Of a DNA stretch of 64,000 nt, positions 41,317 through 51,870 are shown piece after piece; within the stretch, counting starts at the first letter, position 1, and each line of letters opens with the position of its first letter. This stretch comes from Acetitomaculum ruminis DSM 5522. Its GTDB lineage: Bacteria; Bacillota; Clostridia; Lachnospirales; Lachnospiraceae. The notes beneath the pieces are model-generated. The model saw only the letters and a list, made by a program, of their open reading frames with translations. It was not told the origin of the DNA and made no database searches. A program made the position numbers and the translations under genes. Location of the stretch: the NCBI RefSeq assembly GCF_900112085.1, contig NZ_FOJY01000004.1:1-64000 (forward strand). Reading direction: 5' to 3'.

Positions 41317-42171
41317 TTAATCTAAATAAGAGGCTGAAAGCCATACAATGCCATATCCTTTGACCTTGCATTTATAAAAGCCGTTTTCAGTCTCTTTGTT
41401 AATCTCAACCCGATTTCCTTTGTTTAGCTTTCCTAGAATCAAAGCTGTGTTTGAGGGGTTAAGTCTGATATTTAGTTTTTGACAATTTACTGTTTTGGTT
41501 GCTGCTGCCTTCCAGTTTTTTTTATCTAGATATGTTGCCGGAGCATAGCATACACCTATTTGAGGATGCTTAATCTTAACATATTTATTTATATAGGTTT
41601 CAAATTCAACACGATTGCCAGCCCCAAGCTCTCCAACCTTATGAGCCCCCAAATCTTTATACAAATCACACTTTTCGATTGCGATCAAGGTGCCTTTAGG
41701 TTTAAATCCTGCTGCTCCAGCTGATGAAGAGCTTTCACAAGGAGTATTAAATAATTTTTGTTCTGCCGTCCTTCTTCTTACAAGACCTGTTCTATATCTT
41801 GTGGCACTGCCCCAAAATTTCACTATATTTTGGCTTAAGCTATTAATATTATAACTATTTGTTATTAATTGCCTTAAGCCACCTGCACCCCTGTTATAAC
41901 AATAGCTTACCAGTGCACTAAATTGATTTGAATTTAAATTCGGAAATTTTACCAGGGCAATATTAGTAACATAGTTTTCGAATTTAACTAGATCAGCTAT
42001 AAGGGCATTTTCTGCCTGTTTTTCAGTCCATCTTGTACCTGCCGTTATTGATTTATCAAATGAATGTCCGTATCCAATAGTATAATACTGCTCTCCGGCT
42101 AATTTATAGGCCGTTAATGTACAGCCTTCAAAAGATTTAATTAAATTGATTCCTGCTGTATTTGTTCTCAT
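41317..42171 (-). CDS. Phage lysozyme (GH24) with SH3-like cell-wall domain
   Basis: This 284-residue endolysin has a T4-lysozyme-type GH24 domain (about 1-145) with catalytic Glu in IKSFEGCTLTAY, IGYGHSF with the conserved Thr nearby, and YNRGAGGL. Two SH3-like segments follow; the last (LNIRLNPSNTALILGKL) has the pattern of bacterial SH3 wall-binding domains. It cleaves peptidoglycan for phage release. It is the last gene of the leftward late operon, 9 nt after the phosphoesterase gene. No signal peptide, so it needs the holin. Confidence 0.92.
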   Translation of the reverse strand: MRTNTAGINLIKSFEGCTLTAYKLAGEQYYTIGYGHSFDKSITAGTRWTEKQAENALIADLVKFENYVTNIALVKFPNLNSNQFSALVSYCYNRGAGGLRQLITNSYNINSLSQNIVKFWGSATRYRTGLVRRRTAEQKLFNTPCESSSSAGAAGFKPKGTLIAIEKCDLYKDLGAHKVGELGAGNRVEFETYINKYVKIKHPQIGVCYAPATYLDKKNWKAAATKTVNCQKLNIRLNPSNTALILGKLNKGNRVEINKETENGFYKCKVKGYGIVWLSASYLD

Positions 42172-42180
42172 TATTTCCTC

Positions 42181-44472
42181 CTATTTTACAAATAACTGTG
42201 TATTGCTCCTTGCTTGTGCATAATACTGTGATGTTGTGCCGTGTTTCATGTTAATTCTTAAATAACTAGCACCGCTTGGTACAGCCATTTCTACCGTGAC
42301 AATTTCACCTGTGGTTGTGGTTGCTCTGTCATCCTCGGAGTATCTAATCATTTCATTGTTAGCGTTGAACCACACAAGCTGTAAGTAGTATTCTGTGCAT
42401 ATATTTGTTTGTACAGTAGCTTTAACCATTGAAACATTACTAACTGACACAGCATCTGTATAAGAGTACTTAGCTTTATCGTCTATTTCTCCCGTAACAC
42501 CATCTACACGACCATTGTGCCATGTTAAAGGTATTTCTACATATTCCCCACTTGGCGGATTTGGTTCAACGCTTGCACTTGTGACTGTTATAGTAATGTT
42601 TGCTGTCTTAGTTATTCCATCTTCAGAATAACTTACTGTAATTGTGTAAGTTCCTGCTGCTGCCATATTTGCATTACTCGTATCCACTGTACCTTGTACC
42701 ACTTGGCTTGAACCATCACTATAATGGGCTGTTATTGTAATATCATCCGTATTAAGACTTTCATTGGTATTGTATTGTGTCTTCGTCTTTGTGGCTGTGA
42801 TGCTGCTTAGGGTTATTACAGGGGCATCTTCTACAGTTATGCTTATGGTATCTGTAAGTGTTGTTCCATTTTCTGTATAACTAATAGTAATTTGATACGT
42901 TCCCTGAATATTCATATCCACATTACTTGTATTAATCATTGCTGTTACTATTTTGCTGGTATTATTGCTGTAGTAAGCTGTAACTGTTATATCATTTGTA
43001 TTTAAGCTCTCCCCTGTACTGTAGGATGTCTTGGTTTTAACTGCTTCTATGCCTGTTAAGGTCACTACTTCCTTAGCCGGAACCGTTACAGGTGCTGTAT
43101 CAAGGTAAAATTGAGCTATAGAAATGAATTTATCCACAATAAAATCTCTGCCTTTTAGTAAAATGCCGTTTTCATAAACTTCCATTATCATGGCTTGACT
43201 TTCGGCATAAATATAATCTGTCACACTATCATCTTTTAAGCCATCATTATCAGAATCTATTAAATCTCTTGGAACAGTTAAAGACGACAAGTGTATGAGC
43301 CTTGCACCGTTGTTATATCTAGCATAATTTAAGTTTTTCATGCTTGCAGACTCTTGATATTCCCACTTGATATGAGAATGTCCTGAAAACCAAATCACAT
43401 TTTTATAATGCTCCATAAGGCTTAAGAATCTCGTTCTGTCTGCTAAAACTCCCGAACTTGTGCCCCATACATCAAAGCTATATGCCCCATTTGCAATACC
43501 AAAACCATTATTTGACATAGCCCACTTGTTTGGTGGAACATGAGCAAATAAGAATACCCTTTGATTTCTGTATGTTTCCAAAACATCTTCAAGCCAATCT
43601 AATTGAGCTGTGGTGTACATGACATTGTCTCTGCTTTGCTTTACATCACCATCAAAGCATGATACAAACACATAAACATCCCCATTTATTACCTTGTAGA
43701 AGTAAGGCAAGGTATCACTTGTGCTGTCGGTATCTAAGTACGCTCTTATACTTTGGCCTTGCACAATAAGGCAATTATCATTATAGGCTTCATGATTTCC
43801 TGTGCAGGAATAAACTGCCAGGGAACCTCTGGCATTATCTCTGGCACTTTGCCAATTATTCAAATATGCCTGTGTCCCTTGTTGGGTTATATCTCCTGCA
43901 ATACATACTGCATCAGCTCCTATAGTTCTGGCATACGACAATATTTTTGTTAAATCCTCTACGCTGGTATCATAGCCAATATGAACATCCGATAACAACG
44001 CAACATCCCCCACATGGTTACCCAGCACAGAGCTTGTTAATCTTTTGGCAACAGGTATTGTAAAACTTCCTACTACTGCTCCATCTACCAAAGCTATTAC
44101 TCGTGTGGCAGCAGTGGGAATCAAATTAATCTCACTCATGTATATGTAGGCTTCTCTTTCCATAAATTCTACATTGAAGGCTTCCACATTAATATTTGTA
44201 TATTCTTGCAAATCACCCTCATTATCAGCCCACCTAAGGCTAATATCTGTCAAATTTATATCTATGCTACATACATAAATAGTGCCGGAAGCATCCCCCG
44301 GCACATTATTATTAAAATTGTATTTAATTCCTACTTTTAAATCTGAATTTTTTATTGAGGCTATGGCATCCGGCATTTCAGACACTTTCATTAATGCATC
44401 TGAACCTGTTTTTGCCCTTAGGGCATTAGCTATGTTTTTAAGGGTAGTATCAGAAATTTTATAATATGACAT
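42181..44472 (-). CDS. Tail-fibre-region protein with metallophosphoesterase and Ig-like domains
   Basis: This 763-residue protein has an N-terminal virion-type segment (MSYYKISDTTLKNIANALRAK), then a calcineurin-like phosphoesterase (about 150-420) with all metal motifs: SDVHIG, AGDIT, GNHE and FSGHSHI. Two Big3-type Ig domains follow (SSITATKTKTQYNTNESLN, with the matching earlier repeat), then a carbohydrate-binding-like end (GASYLRINMKHGT). In this operon position it is likely a receptor-binding or host-surface-degrading fibre. An active phosphodiesterase could act on teichoic acids, which is inferred. Confidence 0.82.
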   Translation of the reverse strand: MSYYKISDTTLKNIANALRAKTGSDALMKVSEMPDAIASIKNSDLKVGIKYNFNNNVPGDASGTIYVCSIDINLTDISLRWADNEGDLQEYTNINVEAFNVEFMEREAYIYMSEINLIPTAATRVIALVDGAVVGSFTIPVAKRLTSSVLGNHVGDVALLSDVHIGYDTSVEDLTKILSYARTIGADAVCIAGDITQQGTQAYLNNWQSARDNARGSLAVYSCTGNHEAYNDNCLIVQGQSIRAYLDTDSTSDTLPYFYKVINGDVYVFVSCFDGDVKQSRDNVMYTTAQLDWLEDVLETYRNQRVFLFAHVPPNKWAMSNNGFGIANGAYSFDVWGTSSGVLADRTRFLSLMEHYKNVIWFSGHSHIKWEYQESASMKNLNYARYNNGARLIHLSSLTVPRDLIDSDNDGLKDDSVTDYIYAESQAMIMEVYENGILLKGRDFIVDKFISIAQFYLDTAPVTVPAKEVVTLTGIEAVKTKTSYSTGESLNTNDITVTAYYSNNTSKIVTAMINTSNVDMNIQGTYQITISYTENGTTLTDTISITVEDAPVITLSSITATKTKTQYNTNESLNTDDITITAHYSDGSSQVVQGTVDTSNANMAAAGTYTITVSYSEDGITKTANITITVTSASVEPNPPSGEYVEIPLTWHNGRVDGVTGEIDDKAKYSYTDAVSVSNVSMVKATVQTNICTEYYLQLVWFNANNEMIRYSEDDRATTTTGEIVTVEMAVPSGASYLRINMKHGTTSQYYAQARSNTQLFVK

Positions 44473-45351
<879 letters not shown>

Positions 45352-45648
45352 TTATTCCTTAGTTCCTTTCTTGAATTCAGCCAATAAACTTATAATCTTA
45401 TCGTATCCTACCTGGCTGGCTATAGTTGTAGCAAAGGCTTCTAGTATGACATAAAGGACCATTGTAATATCAAAGGGTAATTCCATGAAAATGAAATAAA
45501 ATACCGTTCCTACCCCACCTACTAAAAGGCCTGTTATGGTACTTAAAACAGCTACATTTGTGTCAACCATTTTTTTAAGCCATTCAAGAGTAATATTAGT
45601 AATTCCACAAAATAAGGTTAAAAGTGTAATAAATATTGTATAGGTCAT
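45352..45648 (-). CDS. Phage holin-like membrane protein
   Basis: This 98-residue protein has three hydrophobic segments (TIFITLLTLFCGITNITL, LSTITGLLVGGVGTVFYFIF and MVLYVILEAFATTIASQV) and a charged Lys-rich tail (EFKKGTKE), the normal holin layout. It would permeabilise the membrane at the end of infection and let the lysozyme out. It is preceded by an intrinsic terminator-like hairpin, suggesting regulated read-through. Confidence 0.78.
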   Translation of the reverse strand: MTYTIFITLLTLFCGITNITLEWLKKMVDTNVAVLSTITGLLVGGVGTVFYFIFMELPFDITMVLYVILEAFATTIASQVGYDKIISLLAEFKKGTKE

Positions 45649-45675
45649 GTGTGCCCCTCCTTTATAAAAAAATAA

Positions 45676-45693
45676 GCAGCCATAAACTGCTGC
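45676..45693 (-). terminator. Terminator/attenuator before the holin gene
   Basis: On the minus strand GCAGC pairs with GCTGC around AGTTTATG and is followed by TTATTTTTTT. It lies between two co-directional late genes. Confidence 0.75.
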
Positions 45694-45708
45694 ATGAATT
45701 GATGTAAT

Positions 45709-46152
45709 TTATAAATAACTGTGTTCTCTTTGGCATCTGGCATCCACTTCCAATATATGATTTATGGCACCGTCTGCAATTCCATTTTTATAATTTGGGT
45801 TATCTAAACAAAATCGTCTGTATACATTTATATCTTCTTTAATTTGATTAAAATGTTCCTGGGTATGCTTTAATCCATGAATCAGTTCATCATCAAACCT
45901 TAATATCCTATATCTGGATGTAGTAAACTCCACCTCTTTAACATATTTATATAGGTCCTTTGTTACTTTCATTAATTCCTCTATTTTTGAGGGAATATCT
46001 CCCAGGATTGTATTACCTATCCATTTAAAAATAGCACTAAAAGGGCTTATCCTTATTGGTGCTATTTCGATAAAAAAGCTGATTATAAATATAAATTCTG
46101 CCCAGGTTGATATATTTAATCCTAATTGCTGTAACAATTCGTGTAATGTCAT
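45709..46152 (-). CDS. Small membrane-anchored phage protein
   Basis: This 147-residue protein has one N-terminal hydrophobic stretch (WAEFIFIISFFIEIAPIRI) and a long charged helical domain (IEELMKVTKDLYKYVKEVEF, then KHTQEHFNQIKEDINVYRRF). It lies between the tail fibre and holin genes. It could be an antiholin or lysis accessory protein; proteins of this look are common in Clostridia prophages, but I cannot name its function. Confidence 0.6.
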   Translation of the reverse strand: MTLHELLQQLGLNISTWAEFIFIISFFIEIAPIRISPFSAIFKWIGNTILGDIPSKIEELMKVTKDLYKYVKEVEFTTSRYRILRFDDELIHGLKHTQEHFNQIKEDINVYRRFCLDNPNYKNGIADGAINHILEVDARCQREHSYL

Positions 46153-46171
46153 AATTTTTTTAACTCCTCAT

Positions 46172-47917
46172 CTATCTGCTAATGTAAGTGATGGTTCCCT
46201 GAAGCCATAAACCTGACGGATCCATTTTAGTTCCATCTGTAATTCTTCTTACAAATTCAAGTTTTAGCTCTCCGTCTGTAGTAAGCTGTAAACCTGCAAT
46301 ATATTGATTTTGAGTCCTTCCCCAATACCTTGAGCCATTGGCTGCAGCTGGAAGTCCTGATGCTATAGTTATTACGCTATCCATATTGACTCCACTTTTT
46401 ACATTAACCATATATTCCACTACAACCAAAGCACCTATTTTTATATATTTAACTCCCTGTGCTCCACTGCTTCCCGTTGTAACCGAAGATGGGGCACTCC
46501 CATTGGTACTTATGTCCACATTTACCTGGCTGGGATTTAGGGCATTGTACACTGCCCCACCATTTAAAACTTCTTTTGAGCCGCTACTTACTCCTGATGA
46601 TGTTTTTTGTACATATGCGATGCCGTTTTCATTAACCCAAAAAGCATTGCTTCTCTCTGCCGAATCTGTGGCAGAGCCGCCTGCATTTTGGACACCTTCA
46701 CTTCCGTTTCCCACAATAAACAAAGCACTTGAATTAGTTTCATTGAACTTTCCTATTACTGTCTGAGCTTTTACCGTTGCCTTTGTGCCCCATCCACCTG
46801 CATGGGAATACCAGCCTGATGCTATTGTATTGCATCCTTCTGCATGAGCCGCTTCATTTGATGCTGTCGTATAACGACCTTCTGTGTGAGAATAACTGCC
46901 TGATGCTGTGGTGGCAAGTCCTTCTGCATGTGCTTCAGAATTAGATGCTATTGTATTACATCCTTCTGCATGAGCACAGCTAACTGATGCTGTTGTGCCA
47001 AATCCTTCTGCATGAGAATAATAGCCTGACGCTGTACAATTACATCCTTCTGCATGTGCTTCATCCTTTGACGCTATACACGAATTTCCTTCTGCATGAG
47101 AACAAAACCCTGATGCTGTACAGTCATCTCCTTCTGTAAAGCTATTATTCCCCACTGTTGTTCCGCTTTTCCTATTAAGTGAAAAAGAACCACTCCCGGA
47201 AGGGTTACTTGTATTCATCTTACCTGTTTCATGGCTTATTACTACATTTACAGCCTTTTTTATTTTTCCTAAAGCTGTTGATAAGTATTCTCCAGAAGCT
47301 AGAGCTGTTAAGCTAGAAGCCTCTGTATACGTGGGTGTCTGATTATTTGTGCTGACATTTGGCACACTTCCTAAACCCACCTGGGACTTAGTTACACTAT
47401 GGGGATTTGAGGTATTTGATAAGTGACTTATCAAAGAACCTACCGCCTTTTTTATCTTTCCAAAAGCCGTAGATAAGCTTTCCCCTGAGGTTAATGCCGT
47501 TAAGCTTGAGGCTTCTGTGTAGGTAGGTGTCTGATTATTGGTGGACACATTTGGCACACTTCCTAAACCCACCTGGGACTTAGTTACACTATGGGGATTT
47601 GAGGTATTTGATAAGTGACTTATCAAAGAACCTACCGCCTTTTTTATCTTTCCAAAAGCCGTAGATAAGCTTTCCCCTGAGGTTAATGCCGTTAAATTTG
47701 ACGCTTCTGTGTATGTTGGAGTCTGGTCATTGGTGCTGACATTTGGCACATTTCCTAAACCTATTTGAGATTTGGTTACATTATGGGGATTTGTCCTATT
47801 TGATACATGCCCTCCTACTGCTTCATCTATCAAGTCAGCATTTGTATTAAAATCTTCTATATTGTAGGTATCTGTAACCTCCGGCTTAATCAGATCTAAA
47901 TGTTCTGTGTAATTCAT
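46172..47917 (-). CDS. Phage tail fibre with repeat shaft and YadA-like head repeats
   Basis: This 581-residue fibre has an N-terminal attachment segment (MNYTEHLDLIKPEVTDTYN), three 64-residue shaft repeats with NPHSVTKSQVGLGSVPNVST, then about eight 14-residue repeats of the TASGxxSHAEG kind, as in the head of trimeric YadA-like adhesins, and a C-terminal domain. It should form a trimer that recognises the host. It overlaps the preceding tail gene by 4 nt. The shaft repeats are nearly identical in DNA. Confidence 0.85.
   Translation of the reverse strand: MNYTEHLDLIKPEVTDTYNIEDFNTNADLIDEAVGGHVSNRTNPHNVTKSQIGLGNVPNVSTNDQTPTYTEASNLTALTSGESLSTAFGKIKKAVGSLISHLSNTSNPHSVTKSQVGLGSVPNVSTNNQTPTYTEASSLTALTSGESLSTAFGKIKKAVGSLISHLSNTSNPHSVTKSQVGLGSVPNVSTNNQTPTYTEASSLTALASGEYLSTALGKIKKAVNVVISHETGKMNTSNPSGSGSFSLNRKSGTTVGNNSFTEGDDCTASGFCSHAEGNSCIASKDEAHAEGCNCTASGYYSHAEGFGTTASVSCAHAEGCNTIASNSEAHAEGLATTASGSYSHTEGRYTTASNEAAHAEGCNTIASGWYSHAGGWGTKATVKAQTVIGKFNETNSSALFIVGNGSEGVQNAGGSATDSAERSNAFWVNENGIAYVQKTSSGVSSGSKEVLNGGAVYNALNPSQVNVDISTNGSAPSSVTTGSSGAQGVKYIKIGALVVVEYMVNVKSGVNMDSVITIASGLPAAANGSRYWGRTQNQYIAGLQLTTDGELKLEFVRRITDGTKMDPSGLWLQGTITYISR
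47271..47846. repeat. Three tandem 192-bp repeats in the tail fibre gene
   Basis: The period of 192 bp (64 codons) is set by the motif CATTTGGCAC at about 47356, 47548 and 47740. About 140 bp are identical between two neighbouring units, pointing to recent duplication or gene conversion. Confidence 0.85.
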
Positions 47918-48456
47918 AAGTTCATATCTCCTTTACTAATCTCTTCATGGGTGTAAGCCCCCAGGGTTTCATGAGTATATGCACCAAGGGCTATATATTG
48001 CGTTAATATATCCGCTGTTATTGTCAGATTTGCAGGGATTATTTTTCGTAAATATTCTACTGTGGCATCCAGTATGGCCTGGGTGGCTGTAGGGATTAAT
48101 ATGGACACTGCATAACGGCTATAATTAACTATTAAATAGAATTCTTTGCCCTGTAATATCTCATTTAATTTATTGCTTATTACCTTTAAGGTGGGGTTAT
48201 CTACTGTTCCAAGTTTTAAAAGAAACATTGCTCTTCTGGTTTCAATAGAATCTTCCTCCTTAATGGTGATATTGTATATTTTTTCAAGTCTTCTTAATCC
48301 CTCGTCTGTAGCTGTATTGATATACTGTTCCTGTAATACCTTATTTGCACTATGCCAGGCTGCATTAATCTGAGGTTGCTGCACTTTCATAATTTCCTTT
48401 ATCTGCTTGTATTCCTGCATGAAATTGGGCAGATAATCAATTAATAATCTATCCAT
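47914..48456 (-). CDS. Putative tail protein, YmfQ/DUF2313 type
   Basis: The 180-residue protein (MDRLLIDYLPNFMQEYKQI, then DEGLRRLEKIYNI and TRRAMFLLKLG) matches the YmfQ-like proteins found between baseplate J and tail fibre genes of contractile phages, where they cap the baseplate wedge or join the fibre. The ATG at 48456 is chosen because GAGGTGATGAC lies just before it and after the preceding stop. The C-terminus has a duplicated GAYTHE motif. Confidence 0.8.
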   Translation of the reverse strand: MDRLLIDYLPNFMQEYKQIKEIMKVQQPQINAAWHSANKVLQEQYINTATDEGLRRLEKIYNITIKEEDSIETRRAMFLLKLGTVDNPTLKVISNKLNEILQGKEFYLIVNYSRYAVSILIPTATQAILDATVEYLRKIIPANLTITADILTQYIALGAYTHETLGAYTHEEISKGDMNL

Positions 48457-48467
48457 GTCATCACCTC

Positions 48468-49544
48468 TTAAGTCATCGTCCATGTACCTATTACCGGTAT
48501 TTCATCATAAGACAGCTCTACGCTTTGCACTCCGTTATTAATGTTATTAACACTGTTAACACTTAAAGCACTTAAATCTTTAACTCCTGCCACGCTGTAT
48601 ATGGCACTTGCTATTCCCATGTAGGATACTGTTATGGTGTTTGAGTCAGCCCAGAGCTTGGCCAATGATTTAAAATATTTTTCAACTGCTGCTTTTACTG
48701 CTGCATCTATCACACTTTGCTCACTGCCTTCATAGGTTATGGAATAACTTATATTTATAGCTTTGTTTTTTGCTGCTGCCACTGTTAACTTATGCCCTAC
48801 CGGCACCATACCCGTTCCATTACCATCTTGTAAGGGGTCCATTTTCTCCTGAACACTATTTACAAGATTAGAACTTGCCGCCTTAAATTCAGAATCAAGT
48901 AAAAGAGCTTTCACTGTCCCTCCGCCATTCCATGCTGGTATAATCTTAGTTGCTCCTACGCCATCTAAGGATTCTATTTTAGTCCTGTAATCAGCAATAT
49001 TACCACCAAAAGCAATGCTTTCAAGATTTGTAAAATATTTCTCCCTTAACTCTTCATCACTTTCTTTGTCTTCTCCCGGAATGGCTATCTCTGTTATAGA
49101 TGCTGTGGTTAACCCCTCCACGTAATTAATTGGTATAAGAGTGCCTACTGTGGCATTTGGGGCACTTCCCGAGGTTTCGCACCTTAGCAGATAAATTCCT
49201 GCTTCTATCTTTTCATAAGCTTTATATGAATATGCCCCACATGTAAAGCGTTGGTTTAGTAATTCAATGTTAGAAGGCTCAAATATCCCCTTTACTACAG
49301 CATATGTTGCTTCTTTTCTTTTTATGCCCTTTTCGCCACACCTTAGATCTAGATAGTCTCCTGTTGCTGTATCCACAAAGGTCTGATTTAAAACTGTATC
49401 AAGCTGTATATATAAATTAGCCAATTCAACTGCACAAGGTGCCAGGGCATCATATATTACAGAGCCTTCTTCGGTATCCAGTGATGGATCTATATTGGCT
49501 GTCAGGCTTTCCATAATGTTTTCAAAGGTCATATTTTCAAACAT
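48468..49544 (-). CDS. Baseplate J-like protein (XkdT-like)
   Basis: This 358-residue protein belongs to the Baseplate_J family (gpJ of P2, XkdT of PBSX): opening MTFENIMESLTANIDPSLDT, the YLDLRCGEKGIKRKEAT segment and the LESIAFGGNIADYRTKIESLDGV core. It forms the baseplate wedge that triggers sheath contraction. It starts at the stop of the XkdS-like gene. The family and context agree well. Confidence 0.92.
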   Translation of the reverse strand: MFENMTFENIMESLTANIDPSLDTEEGSVIYDALAPCAVELANLYIQLDTVLNQTFVDTATGDYLDLRCGEKGIKRKEATYAVVKGIFEPSNIELLNQRFTCGAYSYKAYEKIEAGIYLLRCETSGSAPNATVGTLIPINYVEGLTTASITEIAIPGEDKESDEELREKYFTNLESIAFGGNIADYRTKIESLDGVGATKIIPAWNGGGTVKALLLDSEFKAASSNLVNSVQEKMDPLQDGNGTGMVPVGHKLTVAAAKNKAINISYSITYEGSEQSVIDAAVKAAVEKYFKSLAKLWADSNTITVSYMGIASAIYSVAGVKDLSALSVNSVNNINNGVQSVELSYDEIPVIGTWTMT

Positions 49545-49954
49545 TAATAATTCACCTCCGTATCTGCTTCAATTTCTCCATATATAGTTCCTACTGTAAA
49601 AGAAACTACTATACTTCCCTTCGTTGTCGTGTCAAATTCAAAGTCATTAACGGATTCAATTCTTTCATCTATTATTAAGGCTTCTTTTATACGTCTTTCT
49701 ATCTCCGGTACTACATACTCTTCCGGCTCTCCAATAAGGTCTTTAAATTCCACTCCATAATCCCAGCTGTATATAATATGCTGATACCTTTCTGTGTTTA
49801 GAATTTTATAAATTTTTTGTTTAATTGAATCAATGCCGGTACAGAAGGCACCTATATTTTTATTTTCAATGTCCATTCTGTAATCCGTTTCTACAATCTT
49901 TGAATCTTCAACTTCTGTATATTCATCATTATCAATTTCCGGAAGCAAGCTCAT
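49544..49954 (-). CDS. DUF2634 baseplate protein (XkdS-like)
   Basis: This 136-residue protein (DYRMDIENKNIGAFCTGIDSI, then YSWDYGVEFKDLIG) matches the XkdS/gpW-like gp25 family of baseplate wedge components with lysozyme-like fold. It overlaps the next gene upstream by 23 nt and abuts the baseplate J gene, the normal order R-S-T in PBSX. Confidence 0.88.
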   Translation of the reverse strand: MSLLPEIDNDEYTEVEDSKIVETDYRMDIENKNIGAFCTGIDSIKQKIYKILNTERYQHIIYSWDYGVEFKDLIGEPEEYVVPEIERRIKEALIIDERIESVNDFEFDTTTKGSIVVSFTVGTIYGEIEADTEVNY

Positions 49955-50213
49955 CCACCACCTTATCCATTGCTATAAATTGCCTTCCTCCTGGTACTCT
50001 TGCTAAGACCACCCTATCACCTACAACCATACTTTCCACTGATTTAGTAAGTATCAGCTGTGCTTTCGTAAGTACTAGCTTGCTGCTTATCTTTACCTGT
50101 AAAGGCTGTGTATTTACTACGGTAGCAATATAAAAAGCAGCCGGTTTAGATGCCTCTACTGCCTCAACTGCTGCCTTTTTTATCTGCTTTATTAAATTAT
50201 TGAATTCACTCAT
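49932..50213 (-). CDS. DUF2577 tail protein (XkdR-like)
   Basis: This 93-residue basic OB-fold-like protein (AAFYIATVVNTQPLQVKIS, VGDRVVLARVPGG) corresponds to XkdR, a small baseplate part. It overlaps the genes on both sides by a few bases (4 nt with the XkdQ-like gene), so all are translated in a coupled block. Confidence 0.85.
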   Translation of the reverse strand: MSEFNNLIKQIKKAAVEAVEASKPAAFYIATVVNTQPLQVKISSKLVLTKAQLILTKSVESMVVGDRVVLARVPGGRQFIAMDKVVDELASGN

Positions 50214-51169
50214 TGTATCTGTGCTCCTGTAAGGGTTAAATCCATTAAATCAAGATTATCGCTAAAGGTATGGGTGCATTTTTCCACCAGCATGTAAGAA
50301 TTAACATTTGTCAGCCCCATTTTAAGGGATACCGGTAAAAGGCTTCCTGCCCTTACTGAAGGAACTCCGAAAGCTTTTGTTACTTTAAGAGTGGCAGTTC
50401 TGCCTCCATACAGCCTCATTAAAGCCTCCGCTTTCGTTTGACCGTTTTCCCCGTCGCTTAACTTATCAAAGTACTGTAATGTGCCCCATTTGTTTATATT
50501 CTCGCTGTTTTTAACTAAGTAAACATCTCTTACTCCTGTATCCTTATTATCATAGACAAGTTTAATCTGATTATAGCTGTCCTGATCAATACTTCTTTCC
50601 AAGCTATAATCACTTGCCGTTTGAGAGTCTATATACAGATTATTTTTCATGTTTGAAATGTTTTTAAGGGTAAGACTCCCAAAATCATCATATAACACAT
50701 ATAATCTTCCTGTATTCATTAAGGTTTCATCCAGGCAGTCCCCGATAATATCAAATAAAGCCATATTATCCTCTGTAAGTGATGCTATATTATAGGCTGT
50801 ATCCTCTATGCCCCCTAAATTTAAACCAAAGTCACCGGCTATCTTTATAACCATTTCTGAGGCTTTTTGGTTGCTGATTACATAGGTGTCCTTATTTTTT
50901 AAATACCTCAATTGGTCGTAAGCTACGATGGATATTACGTTTTCAGCTGTTATCGTTAGCTTAAATATAAAACCAAAAAAGACTTTTACATTATTCCACT
51001 TAAATCTGACTGCATTTCCTTCTTCTATATCAAGATTTTTATCATATAAAACCTTAAAGTTAAGTTTACCTGGGACTCCTTCTCTTTCGGTTTCCCAGGT
51101 AATATCATCAAATAATACCGGCATCATTATTTTTCCTGATGCATTAATAATAATCATTTCTGCTGCCAT
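50210..51169 (-). CDS. XkdQ-like baseplate hub protein
   Basis: This 319-residue protein (ITWETEREGVPGKLNFKVL, VRFKWNNVKVFFGFIFKL, later GGRTATLKVTKAFGVPSVRAGSLLPV) resembles XkdQ/YqbQ, related to gpD/gp27-type hub proteins that join the tube and spike. It follows the LysM gene by 8 nt. No hydrolase motif is clear. Confidence 0.88.
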   Translation of the reverse strand: MAAEMIIINASGKIMMPVLFDDITWETEREGVPGKLNFKVLYDKNLDIEEGNAVRFKWNNVKVFFGFIFKLTITAENVISIVAYDQLRYLKNKDTYVISNQKASEMVIKIAGDFGLNLGGIEDTAYNIASLTEDNMALFDIIGDCLDETLMNTGRLYVLYDDFGSLTLKNISNMKNNLYIDSQTASDYSLERSIDQDSYNQIKLVYDNKDTGVRDVYLVKNSENINKWGTLQYFDKLSDGENGQTKAEALMRLYGGRTATLKVTKAFGVPSVRAGSLLPVSLKMGLTNVNSYMLVEKCTHTFSDNLDLMDLTLTGAQIQ

Positions 51170-51177
51170 ATTATCAC

Positions 51178-51870
51178 CTAGCTTTCTGCCGGTATGGTAA
51201 ATACCTGCCCCGGATAAATCAAATTAGGATTACTAATCTGACCTGCATTGGCATTGTATATAAGAGGGTACTTAGCTCCATCACCATAAAATCTTTTGGC
51301 AATGTTCCAAAGGCAGTCCCCTCTTACTACTGTATATTGCTGAGGAAGGCCATTGGAAGGAGCATTTGAGGAGGGGCTTCTAACCTCTTTAACCACTTTT
51401 TTCTTTTTTGATTTTGCCTTGTTCTTTTTCTTTACCTTTACTAATTTCGTTCCAAAACTTACATATTGCTTTAATTTAATACTTACTGTCACATCAAAGC
51501 CATTTGTAGCATCTTCCGTAATGGTATAGTTTTCTATGGTTACCTTCATGTTGGTATAGTGGAGCTTCTTCCTGTTAGGAAGCTTCCTGGAGATAATAAA
51601 TTGAAATGGTTTCTTTTTCTTTTTGAGCTTTTCAAGCTTTTCTAAATAATAATTTGCCCTATGAAATCCCTTTTTATACATTGCATATGAGTATTTAACA
51701 TTTGGAAGTTCAAAATCAAAGTCTATTTCCGTTAATTTAGGGCTTTTTATTACATTTATTTCACCCTGGTTAATTAAATCATAGCTTTTATTGTTTCCGT
51801 TTATTTTCATCTGAATCTTTTGGGGCGGAACGGGAAGGAGTATCTTCCCGAAGAAAAAATAATATGCCAT
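51178..51870 (-). CDS. LysM-containing tail protein (XkdP-like)
   Basis: This 230-residue protein opens with a beta-rich DNA-circularisation/gp53-like part ([19 protein letters not shown]) and ends with a LysM peptidoglycan-binding domain ([20 protein letters not shown], then [14 protein letters not shown]). A Lys-rich linker ([14 protein letters not shown]) separates them. XkdP-like proteins sit at the tube end and contact the wall on injection. The stop of the tape measure gene and this start share one base. Confidence 0.9.
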   Translation of the reverse strand: MAYYFFFGKILLPVPPQKIQMKINGNNKSYDLINQGEINVIKSPKLTEIDFDFELPNVKYSYAMYKKGFHRANYYLEKLEKLKKKKKPFQFIISRKLPNRKKLHYTNMKVTIENYTITEDATNGFDVTVSIKLKQYVSFGTKLVKVKKKNKAKSKKKKVVKEVRSPSSNAPSNGLPQQYTVVRGDCLWNIAKRFYGDGAKYPLIYNANAGQISNPNLIYPGQVFTIPAES

